A stretch of 43,584 nt of DNA from Deltaproteobacteria bacterium (GCA_016930075.1 JAFGHS010000078.1:1-43584); one strand, 5' to 3'; positions 33,387 through 42,660 are shown, counted from the first letter of the stretch. The notes: generated by a model from the sequence alone, not told the origin. Translations and numbers: made by a program.

Positions 33387-34976
33387 TTATTTAAACCAGA
33401 CGTTCCAGAAACGCACCCCCGTCATTTCCCCCCAGCCGGCGGCCTTGATGGTGGTGGCGGCCAAAGATGATCCGTTTCCGTATTTTGTCCGGGCCGCTTC
33501 TTCGTAAGCCAGCGCCTGCATTTCTTCCCAGGCCTTGAATCTTTTGGCTTGGGAAGTCTCTTTACGCATCTGGACGGCCAGCCGGAGCTTCTTTTCACTC
33601 GTCCACCCCGTGATGGGTTCTTTTTCCCTGGTCCAGTAAAATAACGACGGCATGGGGACAAAGCCGGAAACGGCGGTGACGATGTGCCATTGGCCCTTGA
33701 GCAGCCGGGAGGCAAAGGTGTTTTGATCCACCAACTGGAGATCGACATTCAGTCCGATTTCTCTGAGTTGATTATTAACAACCATGCAGGCGTTTCGCAA
33801 ATACTCAATTTCGGCGATGCCGAGCATGATAATGGTTTCGCCTTTATAACCCGCTTCTTTCAGCAGTTGTTTGGCCTTCTGCGGATTTTTCTGGTTATAG
33901 TACTGTGATCCGGCCTTCGTGTACCATTGTTTGGTCTGAGGCCAAAGGAAACCGCTTTCCAGAGTGTAGAGCTGCGGATAGATATAGGCGGCCTTCATCA
34001 CCGGTTCGGCATCCAGCGCAGCCAGGATCGCCTGCCTCACCTTGATGTTGGCCGACGGCCCCGTCTTGCAATTGAACATAGAGCCTATGGATGCGGCGGT
34101 CTTTGTGACGCGCGGGTCTAATTGGGGATTGTCGATGATTCTTTGATAATCGGCGTGGTTGACGCCGTAAGCATAGTGATATTCCCCTGTCTCCGCTCCC
34201 ATCAGGCGCACGGCGGGGTCCGGCAGGATGTAAAAGATAATCTTATCCACATAGGCATATTTCCTGCCGACGTATCCGTCAGTTTTTTCCTGCCGGGACG
34301 CATAACGGTCAAACCGGACCAGTTCGACATAGCGGTCGGGGATCCGTTCCTTTATCTGGTAAGGGCCGGTTCCCATCATCTCCTTGTCCGGTATGGAGGT
34401 CTTCGGATACTTTTCCGCCAGCTCCCTTGGGATGATTCCGACGGTCATGGAATACAGAAATTCAGGAAACGGTTCTTTGAGACGGACTTCCACGGTATAT
34501 TTGTCCTTGGCCGTTATCGACTCCATGTGGCCGGTTAATTCAAGGGGCACACGGGTAACCTTCAGCTGCCGTTTAATGGAAGCGACGACATCGTCCGCCG
34601 TCAGTTCCTGATCATTATGAAATAAAACCCCTTTTCTCAAGGTGATGGCATGGGTCAGATGGTCGGAGCTTTCCTTATGGCTTTTAGCCAGCATGGGTTG
34701 AAGCGTATAGGCGCTGTCATACTCAAAAAGAGCCTCAACGATGTGGCCGACAATGTCAAACATGGCCGAGTTTGCATCCTTTTGGAAATCCAGACTTCCG
34801 GGATCCGCTGCATAGGCAATTTTCAGAACGCCGCCCTTCTTGGGCGCCGGGGCAGCCGTGCTTTTTTTAGGACCGGGCCGGACCTGAGCGGCGTTTGACG
34901 GAAAAGGAAATGAAAAAAACAGGACCAGTGACAATGCAACGACGGATAAAGCCGCCGTTTTCTTAACTTCAAACAT
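33387..34976 (-). CDS. Dipeptide/oligopeptide-type ABC importer substrate-binding protein
   Basis: A 529-residue periplasmic receptor of the SBP_bac_5 (DppA/OppA) family. Signal peptide about 1-29 (FPFPSNAA), a Pro/Lys/Ala linker, then GGVLKIAYAADPGSLDFQKD, the family start. Further blocks: KGVLFHNDQELTADDVVASI, VRLKEPFPEFLYSMTVGI and VRQAILAALD. The start at 34976 has AAGGAGG 8 nt upstream; the upstream frame to 34994 overlaps that site. It lies downstream of the four matching transporter subunits, so the system is complete: B, C, D, F, then the receptor. Such receptors bind peptides, nickel chelates, or small organic compounds; here, next to catabolic genes, non-peptide ligands are plausible (inference). 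Confidence 0.88.
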   Translation of the reverse strand: MFEVKKTAALSVVALSLVLFFSFPFPSNAAQVRPGPKKSTAAPAPKKGGVLKIAYAADPGSLDFQKDANSAMFDIVGHIVEALFEYDSAYTLQPMLAKSHKESSDHLTHAITLRKGVLFHNDQELTADDVVASIKRQLKVTRVPLELTGHMESITAKDKYTVEVRLKEPFPEFLYSMTVGIIPRELAEKYPKTSIPDKEMMGTGPYQIKERIPDRYVELVRFDRYASRQEKTDGYVGRKYAYVDKIIFYILPDPAVRLMGAETGEYHYAYGVNHADYQRIIDNPQLDPRVTKTAASIGSMFNCKTGPSANIKVRQAILAALDAEPVMKAAYIYPQLYTLESGFLWPQTKQWYTKAGSQYYNQKNPQKAKQLLKEAGYKGETIIMLGIAEIEYLRNACMVVNNQLREIGLNVDLQLVDQNTFASRLLKGQWHIVTAVSGFVPMPSLFYWTREKEPITGWTSEKKLRLAVQMRKETSQAKRFKAWEEMQALAYEEAARTKYGNGSSLAATTIKAAGWGEMTGVRFWNVWFK

Positions 34977-35003
34977 ATATATAGCCTCCTTCATTTAATT
35001 ACC

Positions 35004-35028
35004 GGAGACAGATTTGAAATCTGTCCCC
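35004..35028. repeat. Short palindrome in the importer operon
   Basis: GGAGACAGATTT and AAATCTGTCCCC form an inverted repeat (one mismatch) around a single G, between the ATPase and receptor genes. It could adjust relative expression of the receptor by forming an RNA hairpin. Confidence 0.5.
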
Positions 35029-35041
35029 AAGATCTGTCATA

Positions 35042-36070
35042 CTAAACCAAATGACAGGCCACGCGACGGCCTGCTTCGATTTCCCGTATGACGGGTTTTT
35101 CTTTTTTACAGATGTCTTGGCACAATTTACACCGGGGGTGAAAACGACACCCGGCGGGCGGAAGGATCGGGTTGGGAACCTCGCCGGTCAATATTTCAAT
35201 CGTATCGATACGCTGCTTATTGGGATCGGCGAAAAGAAAAGATTCCAAAAGCCCTTTCGTGTAAGGATGTAAGGGATGGGTAAACAAGGTATCGGCGGGC
35301 GCGGCTTCCTCGACAATCTCCCCCAGATACATGACGGCCAGGACGTTGCACATATATTCGAGGAGGGCCAGGTCATGGGAAATGATCAGGTAGGTCAAAT
35401 CAAATTCCTGTTTAAGCTTGATCAACAGCAGAATGATTTGCGCCTGGACGGATACATCGAGGGCCGAAAAGGGCTCGTCGCAGACGATGAGCTTGGGGTT
35501 GGTTACCATGGCCCTGGCAATGGAAACCCTTTGCCGCTGCCCCCCCGAAAGTTCGTGGGGAAAAGCATCCAGATATTCCAGGGTCAATCCGACCTCTTTC
35601 ATAAACTGCTCGGTTTTCTCTTTACGGACCCGTGCCGGCTCTCCAAGGATGGAAAGGGGCTCGGCAATGATATCCTTGATCATCCATTTGGGATTCAAGG
35701 CCCCGGAAATATCCTGAAAAATGAACTGGACGTCCCTGACGGAAAGGTTTTCCCGGCTGCCGCCGATCGGTTTTCCCTCGAAATAAATCGTGCCTTCCGT
35801 CGGCGGCAAAATCCCCCCGGCAACATAGCCCAGGGTCGTTTTCCCGCAGCCGCTTTCACCGGCCAATCCGAAGATATCGCCTTTGTTGATTTGGAGGGCC
35901 ACGCCGTCCACGGCCTTGATCGATCCTTTTGATCGGGAAAGAAACCCGCCTTTAAGGTTGAAATATTTCTTGATATTGTCAAGCTTCAATATTTCCGGGG
36001 GAAAAGCTTCCCCGTGGTTTTCAATTGGCGGAGCAGTTTTTTTTACAGTCGCTTCTTTGTTGTGACTCAT
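35042..36070 (-). CDS. dppF: Dipeptide-type ABC importer ATPase, DppF-like
   Basis: A 342-residue cytoplasmic ATPase. Walker A GLAGESGCGKTTLG, Q-loop region FIFQDISGALNP, signature LSGGQRQRVSIARAM, Walker B LIVCDEPFSALD, then switch ISHD. The oligopeptide-family C-terminal region (HPLHPYTKGLLES, then PAGCRFHPRCKLCQDICKKEKP) contains four Cys of the type that hold an Fe-S cluster in DppD/DppF. I start at 36070 (AGGAG about 10 nt upstream, 13 bp after the stop of the preceding gene). It pairs with the ATPase at 36084-37073 to drive import. Confidence 0.9.
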   Translation of the reverse strand: MSHNKEATVKKTAPPIENHGEAFPPEILKLDNIKKYFNLKGGFLSRSKGSIKAVDGVALQINKGDIFGLAGESGCGKTTLGYVAGGILPPTEGTIYFEGKPIGGSRENLSVRDVQFIFQDISGALNPKWMIKDIIAEPLSILGEPARVRKEKTEQFMKEVGLTLEYLDAFPHELSGGQRQRVSIARAMVTNPKLIVCDEPFSALDVSVQAQIILLLIKLKQEFDLTYLIISHDLALLEYMCNVLAVMYLGEIVEEAAPADTLFTHPLHPYTKGLLESFLFADPNKQRIDTIEILTGEVPNPILPPAGCRFHPRCKLCQDICKKEKPVIREIEAGRRVACHLV

Positions 36071-36083
36071 TCCAAGGCTTCTC

Positions 36084-37073
36084 CTAAGCATACAGCCAGC
36101 AGGCGGCGACATGTTTGCCGAATTCAACCACCGGCGGTTCCTCCGCCATGCAAATGCTCATCCGTCGAGAGCAGCGGGGATTGAAGGCACACCCTTTCGG
36201 CTTGTTGATCGGGTTGGGAATGAACCCCGGCATGGTCTTCAGGGCATGCTTGCCGCCGGTTGATTTGAGGATGCACTCCAGCAATCCGACCGTATAAGGA
36301 TGTTTTGGATTGTTGAATACCTCATAAATATTCCCCCGTTCCACCATCTTGCCTACGTACATGACCATCACATCATCGGCCGTGGATGTGATGACGCCCA
36401 TGTTATGGGTCACCAGAATGACCGATGTGCCGTACTTTTTTTTGAATTCATCGATGAGCAGTAATATCTGCGCCTGCACGGTGACGTCGAGGGCGGTGGA
36501 CGGTTCGTCGGCAATCAGGATCTGGGGATGACAGGACATGGCCAGGGCGATCATGGCCCTTTGCTTCATGCCGCCCGAAAGCTGGTGAGGATAACTCAAC
36601 GCCCGGTTGCGCGGCGCGGGAATGGAAACCGCGGTGAGCATCTCTACGGCCTTCTCAAAGGCTTCTTTTTTATTCACCTTCTGATGGAGGCGGATCGTTT
36701 CGGCAATTTGATCTCCCACGGTGAATAATGGATTTAACGCCGTCATCGGTTCCTGGAAAATCATTGAGATTTTCCGTCCCCGGACTTTGCGCAGTTCTTT
36801 CTCCGACAGGGTCAATAAATCCTCTCCGTCGAGAAGGGCTTGTCCTCCGACAATCTCCCCAGGCGGCATGGCGATCAGCTTGACCAGAGACAAGCAGGAA
36901 ACCGTTTTTCCGCTTCCCGATTCCCCGACGATTCCGAGAGTCTTGCCCCGCTCCAGATCAAAACTGACGCCGTCTACCGCCTTGACCGTCCCCATGAAAA
37001 CATTAAAATAGGTTTTCAAATCCCTAACCGACAAAAGCGGCATGGCTTCTCCATTTACTGACAAACCGTCCAT
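36084..37073 (-). CDS. dppD: Dipeptide-type ABC importer ATPase, DppD-like
   Basis: A 329-residue ATPase with Walker [16 protein letters not shown]-loop region [12 protein letters not shown], signature [15 protein letters not shown], Walker [12 protein letters not shown] and switch VTHN. The C-terminus has the family block [12 protein letters not shown] and cysteines in [20 protein letters not shown]. Start 37073 is supported by GGAAG 7 nt upstream; it overlaps the stop of the permease gene by a few bases, a sign of translational coupling. A longer open frame to 37118 would overlap the permease by 41 bases. Confidence 0.9.
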   Translation of the reverse strand: MDGLSVNGEAMPLLSVRDLKTYFNVFMGTVKAVDGVSFDLERGKTLGIVGESGSGKTVSCLSLVKLIAMPPGEIVGGQALLDGEDLLTLSEKELRKVRGRKISMIFQEPMTALNPLFTVGDQIAETIRLHQKVNKKEAFEKAVEMLTAVSIPAPRNRALSYPHQLSGGMKQRAMIALAMSCHPQILIADEPSTALDVTVQAQILLLIDEFKKKYGTSVILVTHNMGVITSTADDVMVMYVGKMVERGNIYEVFNNPKHPYTVGLLECILKSTGGKHALKTMPGFIPNPINKPKGCAFNPRCSRRMSICMAEEPPVVEFGKHVAACWLYA

Positions 37074-37077
37074 GTTA

Positions 37078-37983
37078 TTACTTCCGAGCCTTTCCATACT
37101 GCCTGGGGTCGCCGACATCCCGGATCCCGTCTCCCAATAAATTACAGGACAATACCGCTAAAAATATGGCGACTCCCGGCATCACCGTGAGCCACCAGGC
37201 GTTCCTCATGTAATAGCGGCCCTCACTCAGGACAAGGCCCCAGCTTGGAACTTCGGGCGGCGAGCCGATTCCCAGGAAGCTCAATCCGGCCTCGGCCATG
37301 ATTGTTCCGGCAAACAACAAGGTAAAATAGACGACCAGGGGGGACATGATATTGGGCAGAATATGCAGGAACATGATCCGTCCCGTCCCGGCCTTCATCA
37401 TTTGGGCCGCTTTGATAAAGGTCATTTCGCGTAAAACCAGGGTTTCTCCACGGACAATTCTGGCTACCCGGGGAACCGTTACCAACCAGAGGGCCAGGAC
37501 GACATTTTTTACACTCGGTCCTAAAAAGGCCATAATGGCCAAACCGCCGATCAAAGGGGGAAAGGCCATCAGAAGATCGGTGATGCGCATGATGATCTCG
37601 TCCGCCTTCCGAAAAAAACCGCTGATCAATCCCAGAGCTGTTCCCGCAAGGGCCGATGTCATAACGACGGCCAGACTGACCCCCATCGTCGTCCTGGCCC
37701 CGAAGATCATTCGGCTTAAGACATCCCGTCCCAAATGATCCGTTCCCAGCCAGTGATGAAATCCGGGCGCCGTAAAGCGTGCATCGATATCCATATAGTT
37801 AGGGCCATACGGGGCAACCCAGGGAGCCGCGACGGCCGCCAGTCCCATGCCTGCCAGATACAGAAAACTCAGAATGGCCAGGGGATTTCTAAATAATACC
37901 CTAAACCCCGATTCCCGCCTTTTTCTCATAACCGCCGCCTCAATCGGCTTTGTTTCTTCCAGGGCGGTTGTTTCTTTGTTCAT
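37078..37983 (-). CDS. dppC: Dipeptide-type ABC importer permease, DppC-like
   Basis: About 301 residues, inner-membrane subunit. After a cytoplasmic N-terminus it has a first helix near 35-55 (LAILSFLYLAGMGLAAVAAPWVA), the family block HHWLGTDHLGRDVLSRMIFGAR, four to five further helices and the EAA loop (VRGETLVLREMTFIKAAQMM, then HILPNIMSPLVVY) that docks on the ATPase. ATG 37983 is preceded by only a weak ribosome site; a GTG just before it is also possible. Tightly linked to DppB (about 33 bp) and DppD (overlap). Confidence 0.9.
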   Translation of the reverse strand: MNKETTALEETKPIEAAVMRKRRESGFRVLFRNPLAILSFLYLAGMGLAAVAAPWVAPYGPNYMDIDARFTAPGFHHWLGTDHLGRDVLSRMIFGARTTMGVSLAVVMTSALAGTALGLISGFFRKADEIIMRITDLLMAFPPLIGGLAIMAFLGPSVKNVVLALWLVTVPRVARIVRGETLVLREMTFIKAAQMMKAGTGRIMFLHILPNIMSPLVVYFTLLFAGTIMAEAGLSFLGIGSPPEVPSWGLVLSEGRYYMRNAWWLTVMPGVAIFLAVLSCNLLGDGIRDVGDPRQYGKARK

Positions 37984-38016
37984 CACAGCACCATCGTTCT
38001 TTTCGCGGGGTTCATC

Positions 38017-38973
38017 TCAACTTTTCAAAGACCCGTAAGAGACCCGGGGATCCAAAAAGGCATAAACGACATCCACCAGGAAATTAAGAAAAAGATAAAG
38101 AAAAGTTATGAACATAATGGCCGATTGCACGACCAGATAATCCCTCCTCGCTATGGAGGCAACAATCAGACGCCCCATGCCCGGTATGGCAAAAATATTT
38201 TCCGTGATGACCGCTCCCCCCATTAAAGCGGCCAGCATCATCCCCGAAAGGGTCACTACGGTAATCAGCGTGTTTTTAAAGGCATGTTTAAAAATCACTT
38301 TCCAGAACGGCAATCCCTTTGATTTGGCGGTCAAAACATAGTCCTGATGCAGGACATCCAGCATGCGGGCGCGAACCATCTTGGTTAAGATGCCGATTTC
38401 CGCCGTCGCCATGGCGAGCACGGGAAGCACCAGGTATTTAAAACTTCCAAACCCGCCGTCACGAAACGATTCATACCCCGCCACGGGAAACCAGCCGAGG
38501 ACCACGCCGAAAAATAAAACCAATAAAAGGCCGAGCCACATGCCGGGAATGGCCATGAAGGACGTAGAGATGACCACCAGAATGCGGTCGGTCAGGGAAT
38601 TTTGCTTAACGGCACTGACCAGGCCGGCGCAAGTCCCGATGATGACGGCAAAAAACAATGAAAAAAGGGTTAGTTTCAAGGTGGGAATCAGATGGTTGAA
38701 AAGTATTTTGCTGATCGGCATCTTGTGATAGAAAGATTCTCCCAGGTCACCGGTGGCAAGGCCCCCGAGCCAGGTGATCAGTTGAACGTAAACCGGTTGA
38801 TCCAGACGCATTTCAACCTTCAGGGCATGGATTTCTTCAGGCGTTGCCTCCAGACCTAATAACTGACTGGCCGGATCACCCGGCAGGAGCCTCATTAAGA
38901 AAAACATCATGATGGCCATTACGAGAGTCAGGGGGATGATCGTCAGAATTCGTCTCGTCAAAAATCTCAACAT
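38017..38973 (-). CDS. dppB: Dipeptide-type ABC importer permease, DppB-like
   Basis: A 318-residue inner-membrane permease and first gene of the importer operon. N-terminal helix (RRILTIIPLTLVMAIMMFFL), the family block RLLPGDPASQLLG, LDQPVYVQLITWLGGLATGDLG, and an EAA-type loop MLDVLHQDYVLTAKSKGLP followed by FKHAFKNTLITV. AGGAG lies 8 nt before ATG 38973. Upstream is an inverted-repeat element (39026-39122), then the two barrel genes, which may be part of the same regulon for import across both membranes. Confidence 0.9.
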   Translation of the reverse strand: MLRFLTRRILTIIPLTLVMAIMMFFLMRLLPGDPASQLLGLEATPEEIHALKVEMRLDQPVYVQLITWLGGLATGDLGESFYHKMPISKILFNHLIPTLKLTLFSLFFAVIIGTCAGLVSAVKQNSLTDRILVVISTSFMAIPGMWLGLLLVLFFGVVLGWFPVAGYESFRDGGFGSFKYLVLPVLAMATAEIGILTKMVRARMLDVLHQDYVLTAKSKGLPFWKVIFKHAFKNTLITVVTLSGMMLAALMGGAVITENIFAIPGMGRLIVASIARRDYLVVQSAIMFITFLYLFLNFLVDVVYAFLDPRVSYGSLKS

Positions 38974-39025
38974 CAACGTATCTCCTACTTCCGTGTTTCG
39001 GTCTTTTTTCCAATAATTCCATCTT

Positions 39026-39122
39026 ACGGACTAACCATTCAGGCAACCGTTTTATCCCGCCCGGGATATTTTATCAATCTGCCAACACCCAGGCAGCGTG
39101 GTCTCCTAAATGGTTAGTCCGT
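39026..39122. repeat. 97-bp element with 14-bp terminal inverted repeats
   Basis: ACGGACTAACCATT (39026-39039) and AATGGTTAGTCCGT (39109-39122) are exact inverted copies. Between them are a small ATCCCG/CGGGAT stem and CTGCC/GGCAG. No target-site duplication is visible. It lies between the end of the barrel at 39154 and the importer operon. Confidence 0.7.
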
Positions 39123-39153
39123 TATTTCTTTCCTGACGCTGCAAATTCAGGGT

Positions 39154-40410
39154 CTAAAAAGTAAATTCAAACTGCATGCCGGCCAGCAGTTCCTTGCCGA
39201 AATCATATTCGGCCCCGGCGATCTTGTTGCTGCTGCCGTTTTCATAAATCATAACCTCCGGTACAATCCTAAATCCCTTGGTAATATCGATAGGGCATGT
39301 GATTCCATACATCATGGTTTTCATCTCATCCTTTACATGATCATATTCCCGGCTGTACTCCTGCCGGCCCAAAATGATGCTCGGCGATGCCTTTCCCAGG
39401 TTTAGCCCTGCCTGCATCCACCACCCCAGGGCTTTGGAATTCTGAACTTTTCCGGTGGAATCGACTTTGGCGCTGGACACTTGAGATCCGAATGTCAAAT
39501 AATCCGGATTTTTGAGGGGGTAGGTCTGGTCCTTGGTGTTGGCCCAGTTTTCCCCGTAGTTGACCTCGGCCATAAAGAATACCGAACGGAAGTCGGCCTT
39601 TGCACCCAGTGAAAGACCGTAAGACGTGACGCTGTCATCCCATCCTGCCTTTACATTGTTGAATGACTGCTTTTGCCAGAAGCCGCTGGGGTATAATCCC
39701 ACCGGACCGAAGCGAAGGGGAACAGAGAGTTCAAATCTGGGAATTTTGGTGCTGTTGTCCACGGCGGCGCCGTTATTTTGACCGTTAAAAAAAGCCGGTG
39801 CCGTAGAGGTTATGACGCGAGGGTCTACGATGCCTGCCTTAAGATACCCGATATCGCCCAGACGATACTCAGCACGGAAGTAGGTATTATAACCGGAAAA
39901 ATAGTTGCCGTAACCGACGCCGTACATTTTGTTCAACGAATCAATCACAGCCGTACCTTTTCCGAGGCAGCCCAGGGTTGTGGTTGGCTCGAGGTCGGAG
40001 AACAGCGTGGTTCCCTTTCCCGTCTGGATCCGGAAATTGGGCGTGATGCTCCAGAAGCCGTAAGCGAATAAAACGCCCATGTTGTAATTTTCCCCATCGA
40101 GGTTGGAAACAACGCTGAAGCCGATTTTATCTTTGTCGTTCCATGTAATATACAGAGCGCTCCGGCTGTTGACCGTCAGATAGGTCTGCGTCAGATCTTC
40201 TTCAAGGGTGGTCGTACCCTTTTTCAGTCCGGCGCTTCTGGTTGCGCCGACGGTCCGGGCCATGCCTTCTTTATCCTGTTTATAATAATAGGCATCGACT
40301 AACAGCTTCACGCCCATATCGAGCGTTTGGGTCACTTTTTCCGCCTGTACCGGCGAGGTGAAGGCCAGAACGATTAATACTGCAAAAATGGATGCTAAAA
40401 ATTTCTTCAT
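39154..40410 (-). CDS. Outer-membrane beta-barrel protein (paralog A)
   Basis: A 418-residue protein with a signal peptide of about 23 residues (ends SPVQAE). The mature chain has alternating aromatic and Gly residues (TYFRAEYRLGDIGYLKAGIV; FELSVPLRFGPVGLYPSGFW) and ends FEFTF, a terminal Phe as recognised by the BAM machinery. The block RIQTGKGTTLFSD is shared with the next gene upstream (RFQVGKGTSLFSE), as are the NYFSGYNTYFRAEYR and FGPVGLYP-type blocks. I infer both are porin-like channels of one uncharacterised family. AAAGGAG precedes the start. It is close to the importer operon, which suggests feeding the ABC receptor. Confidence 0.78.
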   Translation of the reverse strand: MKKFLASIFAVLIVLAFTSPVQAEKVTQTLDMGVKLLVDAYYYKQDKEGMARTVGATRSAGLKKGTTTLEEDLTQTYLTVNSRSALYITWNDKDKIGFSVVSNLDGENYNMGVLFAYGFWSITPNFRIQTGKGTTLFSDLEPTTTLGCLGKGTAVIDSLNKMYGVGYGNYFSGYNTYFRAEYRLGDIGYLKAGIVDPRVITSTAPAFFNGQNNGAAVDNSTKIPRFELSVPLRFGPVGLYPSGFWQKQSFNNVKAGWDDSVTSYGLSLGAKADFRSVFFMAEVNYGENWANTKDQTYPLKNPDYLTFGSQVSSAKVDSTGKVQNSKALGWWMQAGLNLGKASPSIILGRQEYSREYDHVKDEMKTMMYGITCPIDITKGFRIVPEVMIYENGSSNKIAGAEYDFGKELLAGMQFEFTF

Positions 40411-40546
40411 GAATCCTTTCTCCTTTCTATCTGTAACTTTTTACGATCATTGATAGAAAAATTGTGACCGACCGGTTTCTCATGGTCCTTGATTCACTTG
40501 AACCATCCTTCAAATGATATGGACAGTCCCTGCGAATCCCGCTTTC

Positions 40547-41773
40547 CTAAAATCTGAATGAGAAAACCGCACCGGCCGACCATTCTTTTCCGAAATCATA
40601 ATCCTTTCCGCCTACGGTGATAATGCCGTTATCGAATATCATGAATTCCGGGCTGATCTCTAAATTCTTGTGGACCTGAATGGGACATCTCACGCCGTAT
40701 TCCTTGAGAATAACATTGTCCTTAAGACCGTTGACGCTTCTTTCCGTCGACATGCGGCCGAAAATGAGGCTTGGCCGCGCTGGCCCGATCTTATACCCCG
40801 CCTCGATAAAACCGGCCCACAGCTTTGCATTTTGCATGTTTCCGGCTTTATCAACTTTGCCGCCATAACATCCGGACACCGTGTTGGTGAATAAACTGGG
40901 GTAATACAGAAAGGTTTGCATAATGGGATAACCATACCCCCTTGTATTGAACCAGTTCTGCCCATAGGTGACCTCGGCCATGACGTGAACCGGTCCGAGA
41001 TCGCCGTCGAGACCCAGTCCCAGACCGTAAGACACGACTTCATTGTCCGGTCCCTTCACGTTGTCGAATGTCTGTTTCTGCCAGAAGGCCGAGGTCTGAA
41101 TCTGCGCCCTTACGGCTCGGGTGGGGAGGTTGTACCAGTAGGCCAACTCGAACTTCGGGATGACGGATGCATTGTCGATCTTTCCGCCGTTGGACGTGAA
41201 GCCGAGGGTGTTGATATATATGCCGTCCGTTGCGCGGGGATCGACGATGCCTGCCTTGATCTCTCCTCTGCCTATTCTATACTGGACCCTGGCGTAAGCG
41301 TTGTATCCTGTGAAATAGTTGCCGTAGGCGATCCCGGTCGCTTTCTGTTCTCCTCCCGCCGTCGCGGCATGGGGCTGAATTTCCGAAAACAGGCTGGTTC
41401 CCTTCCCGACCTGAAATCTCAGTTTGGGGGTAATATACCAATAACCGTAGGCAATCGGCACCCCCAAGCTCTCCTTGTCGCTGTCGATGTTAGGTATTAA
41501 TACAAGCCCGTAATTCGGCATGGCCCACCGAATAATCATAACGCTTGTGGTATTGGAAAAACTCTCCCATCTTTCGGCGTCTGCCTTCAGCGTCGTTTGG
41601 CCTGCCGGAACACCTTTTGCCATAAACTCCTTGTCGCCGTGGTAAAAATAGTGGGCAGTGTAAACATTGATGCCGAGACTCAGTGATTTCGTAAGGTTCA
41701 CCAGCGCAAAGCCAGGAGAAGCAATCGCCAGGGAAAGCATCGCTGTAAAAATAAACACCAAAACCCTTTTCAT
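40547..41773 (-). CDS. Outer-membrane beta-barrel protein (paralog B)
   Basis: A 408-residue paralog of the barrel at 39154-40410. Signal peptide about 1-23 (ends SPGFAL). Shared blocks: RFQVGKGTSLFSE, NYFTGYNAYARVQYRIGRGEIKAG and the SYGLGLGLDGDLGPVHVMAE stretch, and the end VFSFRF. AAGGAGG lies before ATG 41773. Intergenic distance to paralog A is 136 bp. The gene borders a stretch of decayed GRE-module DNA at 41813, so it may have moved next to it by deletion. Substrate unknown. Confidence 0.78.
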   Translation of the reverse strand: MKRVLVFIFTAMLSLAIASPGFALVNLTKSLSLGINVYTAHYFYHGDKEFMAKGVPAGQTTLKADAERWESFSNTTSVMIIRWAMPNYGLVLIPNIDSDKESLGVPIAYGYWYITPKLRFQVGKGTSLFSEIQPHAATAGGEQKATGIAYGNYFTGYNAYARVQYRIGRGEIKAGIVDPRATDGIYINTLGFTSNGGKIDNASVIPKFELAYWYNLPTRAVRAQIQTSAFWQKQTFDNVKGPDNEVVSYGLGLGLDGDLGPVHVMAEVTYGQNWFNTRGYGYPIMQTFLYYPSLFTNTVSGCYGGKVDKAGNMQNAKLWAGFIEAGYKIGPARPSLIFGRMSTERSVNGLKDNVILKEYGVRCPIQVHKNLEISPEFMIFDNGIITVGGKDYDFGKEWSAGAVFSFRF

Positions 41774-41812
41774 TAATATATCCTCCTTATCTTTTGATAA
41801 CCCCCTGATAAA

Positions 41813-42031
41813 TCAGTTTTTGGTTAACCCCGACGGATGCACGCAATGCAGACCCTCGTCCCGGGCCGCCCGTGCCTGTCTCATCATGTCTGATTGCTGA
41901 ATCAGACCTTCATTTCCCAGCAACCGGCAAAGCTCTGAAGATTGATTATTCGAGAGGCCGGTGTTGCTGAAGGCAGGCAGATCGTACATTCCTGTCGCGG
42001 CAACATGTGTCACCCAAACCCTTTTCATCAC
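41813..42031 (-). pseudogene. C-terminal remnant of a GRE activase, copy 1
   Basis: The frame reads YDLPAFSNTGLSNN, then NEGLIQQSDMMRQARAARDE and GLHCVHPSGLTKN. This aligns with the last residues of the intact activase at 22287 (YDLLAFNSTCASKYQ; DKGLIPQTTMERLAKAAEEE; GLNFVHWSGLTKNG). Nothing of the radical-SAM core precedes it. Similarity covers about 41813-41986; the first 15 codons to 42031 are unrelated. Confidence 0.72.
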
Positions 42032-42069
42032 CTCCTCATCCTTATAATCATTCCTGATAAAAGATTTAT

Positions 42070-42140
42070 CAGTTTGTAATAAATCCCGACCGGTACATGA
42101 AATTCAGGCTGCCTGCTTTATGTCTCTTGCGCCGATCCCA
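42070..42140 (-). pseudogene. C-terminal remnant of a GRE activase, copy 2
   Basis: Minus-strand DNA encodes LNFMYRSGFITN and a stop at 42070-42072, against LNFVHWSGLTKNG at the end of the intact activase; the DNA (cctgaatttc, ggtcgggatt) matches closely. Both remnants are also followed by the same atcagttt stretch, so they are tandem duplicates of one gene tail. Confidence 0.65.
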
Positions 42141-42214
42141 CCCTGCGGGAGGGATGACCATGCAAAGGGAACGTCTGCTTTCTTTTCGCATGCATTGCCA
42201 TGACTTCACAGAGG

Positions 42215-42330
42215 AAACGCGAGACATGGAAACCCTGCTTCGTTGCAACGGACCCCATGATCACAGTCCTGGCAAAACACCGAAATCCATAGGGGGGATC
42301 GAACGGTATTCAGGATTAGAGCCAGCCCCC
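42215..42330 (-). other. Possible N-terminal remnant of the activase
   Basis: One frame reads LILNTVRSPLWISVFCQDCDH then GVRC, which loosely follows LIFNIQLHSTEDGPGIRTS and IFMKGCPMRC of the intact activase. It has gaps and lost cysteines. Order and strand are right for a decayed activase gene, but similarity alone is weak. Confidence 0.3.
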
Positions 42331-42476
42331 CGACGCTATACAGCGCCCCGATAGGCAGAAAACCTAAAAAAATCATTGCCGCATGACTCTGCGGGATGCC
42401 ATGCGGCATGAATATTTTTTCCCCCTTTTATAAAGGGGTGGATGAATTTTACATACGGTGCCGGGGGGGGGGTGCG

Positions 42477-42660
42477 GCCATCTATCGGATATTTTTCACT
42501 TAAAGTCTGTTCATTATCAATATGGAAAGTCATATGACGCAGGGACTGTTCCGGCGCGTTGAATGTGCGCATGCCGGGTCGCGTTCGCTTTCTTCCCCGT
42601 TTATCGGCTCTTGTGAGATGCCCGGCCTGCTAAACACCTTTCATCTGACGCGATGCCCCG
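42477..42660 (-). pseudogene. N-terminal remnant of a glycyl radical enzyme
   Basis: A minus-strand frame reads MRTFNAPEQSLRHMTFHIDN, then EQTLSEKYPIDG, aligning with the N-terminal MRAAKGLAETLRHMSIRIDD and DSRLVGEKASKKIAG of GRE1. The DNA before it (ataaacg, then gcatgcgc) also matches the GRE1 sequence for AYKRTEGEPPCMR in a broken frame. The original start and the entire catalytic part are missing. A G9 run interrupts the sequence after it. Confidence 0.62.

Noticed and set aside
42206-42409. Membrane-protein fragment (FLGFLPIGALYSVGGLALIL)
   Set aside because: Looks like a transporter helix but is a short frame with no partner segments; the end of it fits a decayed activase start somewhat better.
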